This document shows positions 5,973-7,174 of a DNA stretch of 7,174 nt, piece by piece. Within the stretch, counting starts at the first letter, position 1; every line of letters starts with the position of its first letter. A program made the translations under genes and the position numbers. Source of the stretch: Actinomycetota bacterium (GTDB lineage: Bacteria; Actinomycetota; Acidimicrobiia; Acidimicrobiales; Ilumatobacteraceae); contig VERK01000114.1 in assembly GCA_018882725.1 (NCBI GenBank), positions 1 to 7,174 on the forward strand, read 5' to 3'. The notes under the pieces are model-generated. The model made no database searches. It was not told the origin of the DNA and saw only the letters and a list, made by a program, of their open reading frames with translations.

Positions 5973-6622
5973 TCGGCATCACCTTCCTCGTCGTTGTCGC
6001 CCCCGGGAAGCGGTTCGACGTCGACGATGCCCGGCCAGGGCTTCACCATGCGCGCGAGCAACGGGAAGTCCTTGCGCAGCGGGTGACCTTCGAAGTCGGT
6101 GGGCAGATACATGTTGCGGAGATCGGGGTGACCGGCGAACAAGATGCCGAACATCTCGTGAGTTTCGCGCTCGTGCCAATTGGCGCCGGCGTAGACCGGA
6201 ATCCACGAATCGACGGTGGCATCAGCATCGGGCACATCGCACTTGATGTTGAGGCCCACGTGCAGAACGCTGCTCGTGACGCGCGCGAGCATCTGCAGAC
6301 GCGTGTCACCGCCGGCGTAGCCCTGGCGAATGGTGTCGTCACGCTCGGGCGGCGGTGCGGTGGGATCGTCTTCGCCTTTGCCGAACGGCGAGGGCATCCA
6401 GTCGATGGCCGACAAGAAGCAGAAGTAGTCGAAACCCATCTCGTGCCTGAGCACGCGCGCGGTTTCGCGCCACGCCGATGCCGACACGCGCACCCACACA
6501 TCGTCGCTCGGCTTGACCACGCTGTCGATCAGGTCGGCGCCGATGTGCGAACGCAGATCGTCGACGATGCGCTGGCGCAACGTGTCGCCCGGAATCTCGG
6601 CCACGGGAGCGTCAGACGACAC
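5969..6622 (-). CDS. nuoC: NADH-quinone oxidoreductase subunit C (NuoC, 30 kDa family)
   Basis: NuoC is the 30-kDa-type peripheral-arm subunit that packs against NuoD and NuoI and helps build the quinone module. The predicted product has 217 residues. The family signature is clear at 149-188: WHERETHEMFGILFAGHPD, then LRNMYLPTDFEGHPLRKDFP. An upstream alpha/beta part (about 42-76, ending FLSAIDWM) is followed by a polar Pro/Asp insert (about 77-107), and the C terminus is acidic. No suitable ATG exists: the only upstream candidate, at 6832, would add about 70 residues of Arg/Ser-rich shadow sequence lying over nuoB. I therefore choose GTG at 6622, which overlaps the nuoB end by 11 nt and has purine-rich AAGAAGAG 8 nt upstream. 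GTG at 6604 (211 residues) is possible but lacks a visible ribosome-binding site. Confidence 0.93.
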   Translation of the reverse strand: MSSDAPVAEIPGDTLRQRIVDDLRSHIGADLIDSVVKPSDDVWVRVSASAWRETARVLRHEMGFDYFCFLSAIDWMPSPFGKGEDDPTAPPPERDDTIRQGYAGGDTRLQMLARVTSSVLHVGLNIKCDVPDADATVDSWIPVYAGANWHERETHEMFGILFAGHPDLRNMYLPTDFEGHPLRKDFPLLARMVKPWPGIVDVEPLPGGDNDEEGDAE

Positions 6623-7174
6623 TGGGCACGCTCTTCTTGTTCGTGGTCTTGTTCGTGGTCTTGCTCGACTTGTCCTGCACGATGATCGGCTTGCTGCCCT
6701 CACCGCGCCAACGGGCACCCATGTCTTCGTTGCGAATGCGCTGTTGCAACAGCACCACACCCTCGAGCAGCGCCTCGGGCCGGGGCGGGCAGCCAGGGAT
6801 GTACACGTCGACCGGAATGATCTGGTCGACACCCTTGGTGACCGAGTACGAGTCCCAGTAGGGGCCGCCGCAGTTGGCGCACGAGCCCATCGAGATCACG
6901 TACTTCGGATCGGGCATCTGCTCGTAGAGGCGTCGAATGGCCGGAGCCATCTTGTCGGTGACGGTTCCCGAGATCACCACGAGATCGGCTTGGCGCGGAC
7001 TCGCCGGCAACGGGATGACGCCGAGGCGCATCACGTCGTAACGCGGCGAACCGAAAGCAGCGCCCATCTCGATGGCGCAGCAGGCCAGGCCCCACTGGTA
7101 CACCCAGAGGCTGTACGAGCGACCCAGATTGAGTAGTGAATTCAGCGGCTTGGGGAGCCGCCCGCGGTCGACGA
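6612..7174 (-). CDS. nuoB: NADH-quinone oxidoreductase subunit B (NuoB), 5' end outside window
   Basis: NuoB (PSST/20 kDa family) carries cluster N2, the last iron-sulfur cluster before quinone. The window shows 186 residues plus the stop; the frame is open to the edge, and by family comparison only a few N-terminal residues are missing. GTG at 7103 is internal, because conserved sequence (RLPKPLNSLLNLGRSYSLW) precedes it. All N2 ligands are present in visible numbering: the adjacent pair Cys31-Cys32 in GLACCAIEM, Cys98 in GSCANCGG and Cys128 in PGCPPRPEAL. There is an additional Cys101 in the second motif. SGTVTDKMAPAIRRLYEQMP and the PYWDSYSVTKG segment are also present. The last 20 or so residues form a Lys/Thr/Asn tail (KTTNKTTNKK) encoded by a short tandem repeat. 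nuoC starts within this tail; nuoA would be expected upstream, outside the window. Confidence 0.97.
   Translation of the reverse strand, partial: VDRGRLPKPLNSLLNLGRSYSLWVYQWGLACCAIEMGAAFGSPRYDVMRLGVIPLPASPRQADLVVISGTVTDKMAPAIRRLYEQMPDPKYVISMGSCANCGGPYWDSYSVTKGVDQIIPVDVYIPGCPPRPEALLEGVVLLQQRIRNEDMGARWRGEGSKPIIVQDKSSKTTNKTTNKKSVPSVV
6631..6638 (-). promoter_or_regulatory. Weak ribosome-binding site proposed for nuoC
   Basis: The minus strand reads AAGAAGAG, 8 nt before the GTG at 6622. The match to the Shine-Dalgarno consensus is modest, but it is the only purine-rich stretch near either GTG candidate and is the basis for choosing 6622 over 6604. Confidence 0.4.
6636..6667 (-). repeat. 12-nt tandem repeat at the 3' end of nuoB
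   Basis: On the plus strand, CTTGTTCGTGGT occurs twice in direct succession (6636-6647 and 6648-6659), followed by an 8-nt partial third unit with one mismatch (6660-6667). It encodes the TTNKTTNK part of the NuoB tail. Exact identity of the two units suggests recent slippage; the unit length is a multiple of three, so copy-number change would keep the frame. Confidence 0.85.

Noticed and set aside
6623..6832. Extension of nuoC to the start at 6832
   Set aside because: The added stretch is Arg/Ser-rich shadow sequence over the conserved part of nuoB and does not resemble a NuoC N terminus.
4791..7174. Membrane-bound NiFe hydrogenase (group 4) instead of complex I
   Set aside because: NuoD lacks the N- and C-terminal CxxC pairs that bind NiFe, NuoB has the adjacent Cys pair typical of complex I, and the NuoC and NuoD signatures fit NDH-1.
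1..7174. Promoters, terminators, tRNAs, insertion sequences or a hidden accessory system
   Set aside because: The genes are packed with spacers of 11 nt or less, no hairpin followed by a T-run or RNA-gene pattern was seen, and all coding capacity is explained by nuo genes. The operon promoter and terminator must lie outside the window.

Overview
The window is one unbroken run of genes for respiratory complex I (proton-pumping NADH-quinone oxidoreductase, NDH-1), all on the minus strand. In transcription order (high to low coordinates) it holds nuoB (5' end cut by the window edge), nuoC, nuoD, nuoH, nuoI, nuoJ, nuoK, nuoL and the first codon of another gene, almost certainly nuoM. Every base lies in a gene or in a spacer of at most 11 nt. 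I see no promoter, terminator, RNA gene, mobile element or CRISPR array.

The organism is a bacterium with a high-GC genome (roughly 60% by eye). The wording of the proteins (NuoB with CANCGGPYWDSY, NuoD with NRIDWLGSFANEVPF, NuoI ending in a WMETVP-type tail) resembles, from memory, the EFG-less nuo clusters of Actinomycetota, for example the second cluster of Streptomyces and those of Acidimicrobiia. Actinomycetota, possibly Acidimicrobiia, is my best guess; no marker gene here proves it.

Layout by module: 7174-5969 encodes the quinone-reducing part of the peripheral arm (NuoB with the N2 cluster ligands, NuoC, NuoD). 4791-3736 is NuoH, the membrane subunit that forms the quinone chamber. 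3736-3245 is NuoI, which carries two 4Fe-4S clusters. 3245-17 encodes the membrane subunits NuoJ, NuoK and the antiporter-like NuoL. Electrons pass along NuoI and NuoB to quinone at the NuoB/NuoD/NuoH interface, and the membrane subunits couple this to proton pumping. Most junctions overlap by 1 to 11 nt (TGATG or ATGA), which suggests one polycistronic mRNA with coupled translation.

The main departure from the classic nuoA-N order is the absence of nuoE, nuoF and nuoG, the NADH-oxidising module, which normally lie between nuoD and nuoH. Here nuoD and nuoH share one base. Smaller oddities are a Trp in NuoD where the quinone-binding Tyr is expected, a Gln in NuoH where Arg is usual, and an 798-residue NuoL with a His/Asp-rich loop, an extra loop holding a Cys pair and a duplicated motif in its C-terminal region. 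I see no wholly new system; this is a variant of a known complex.
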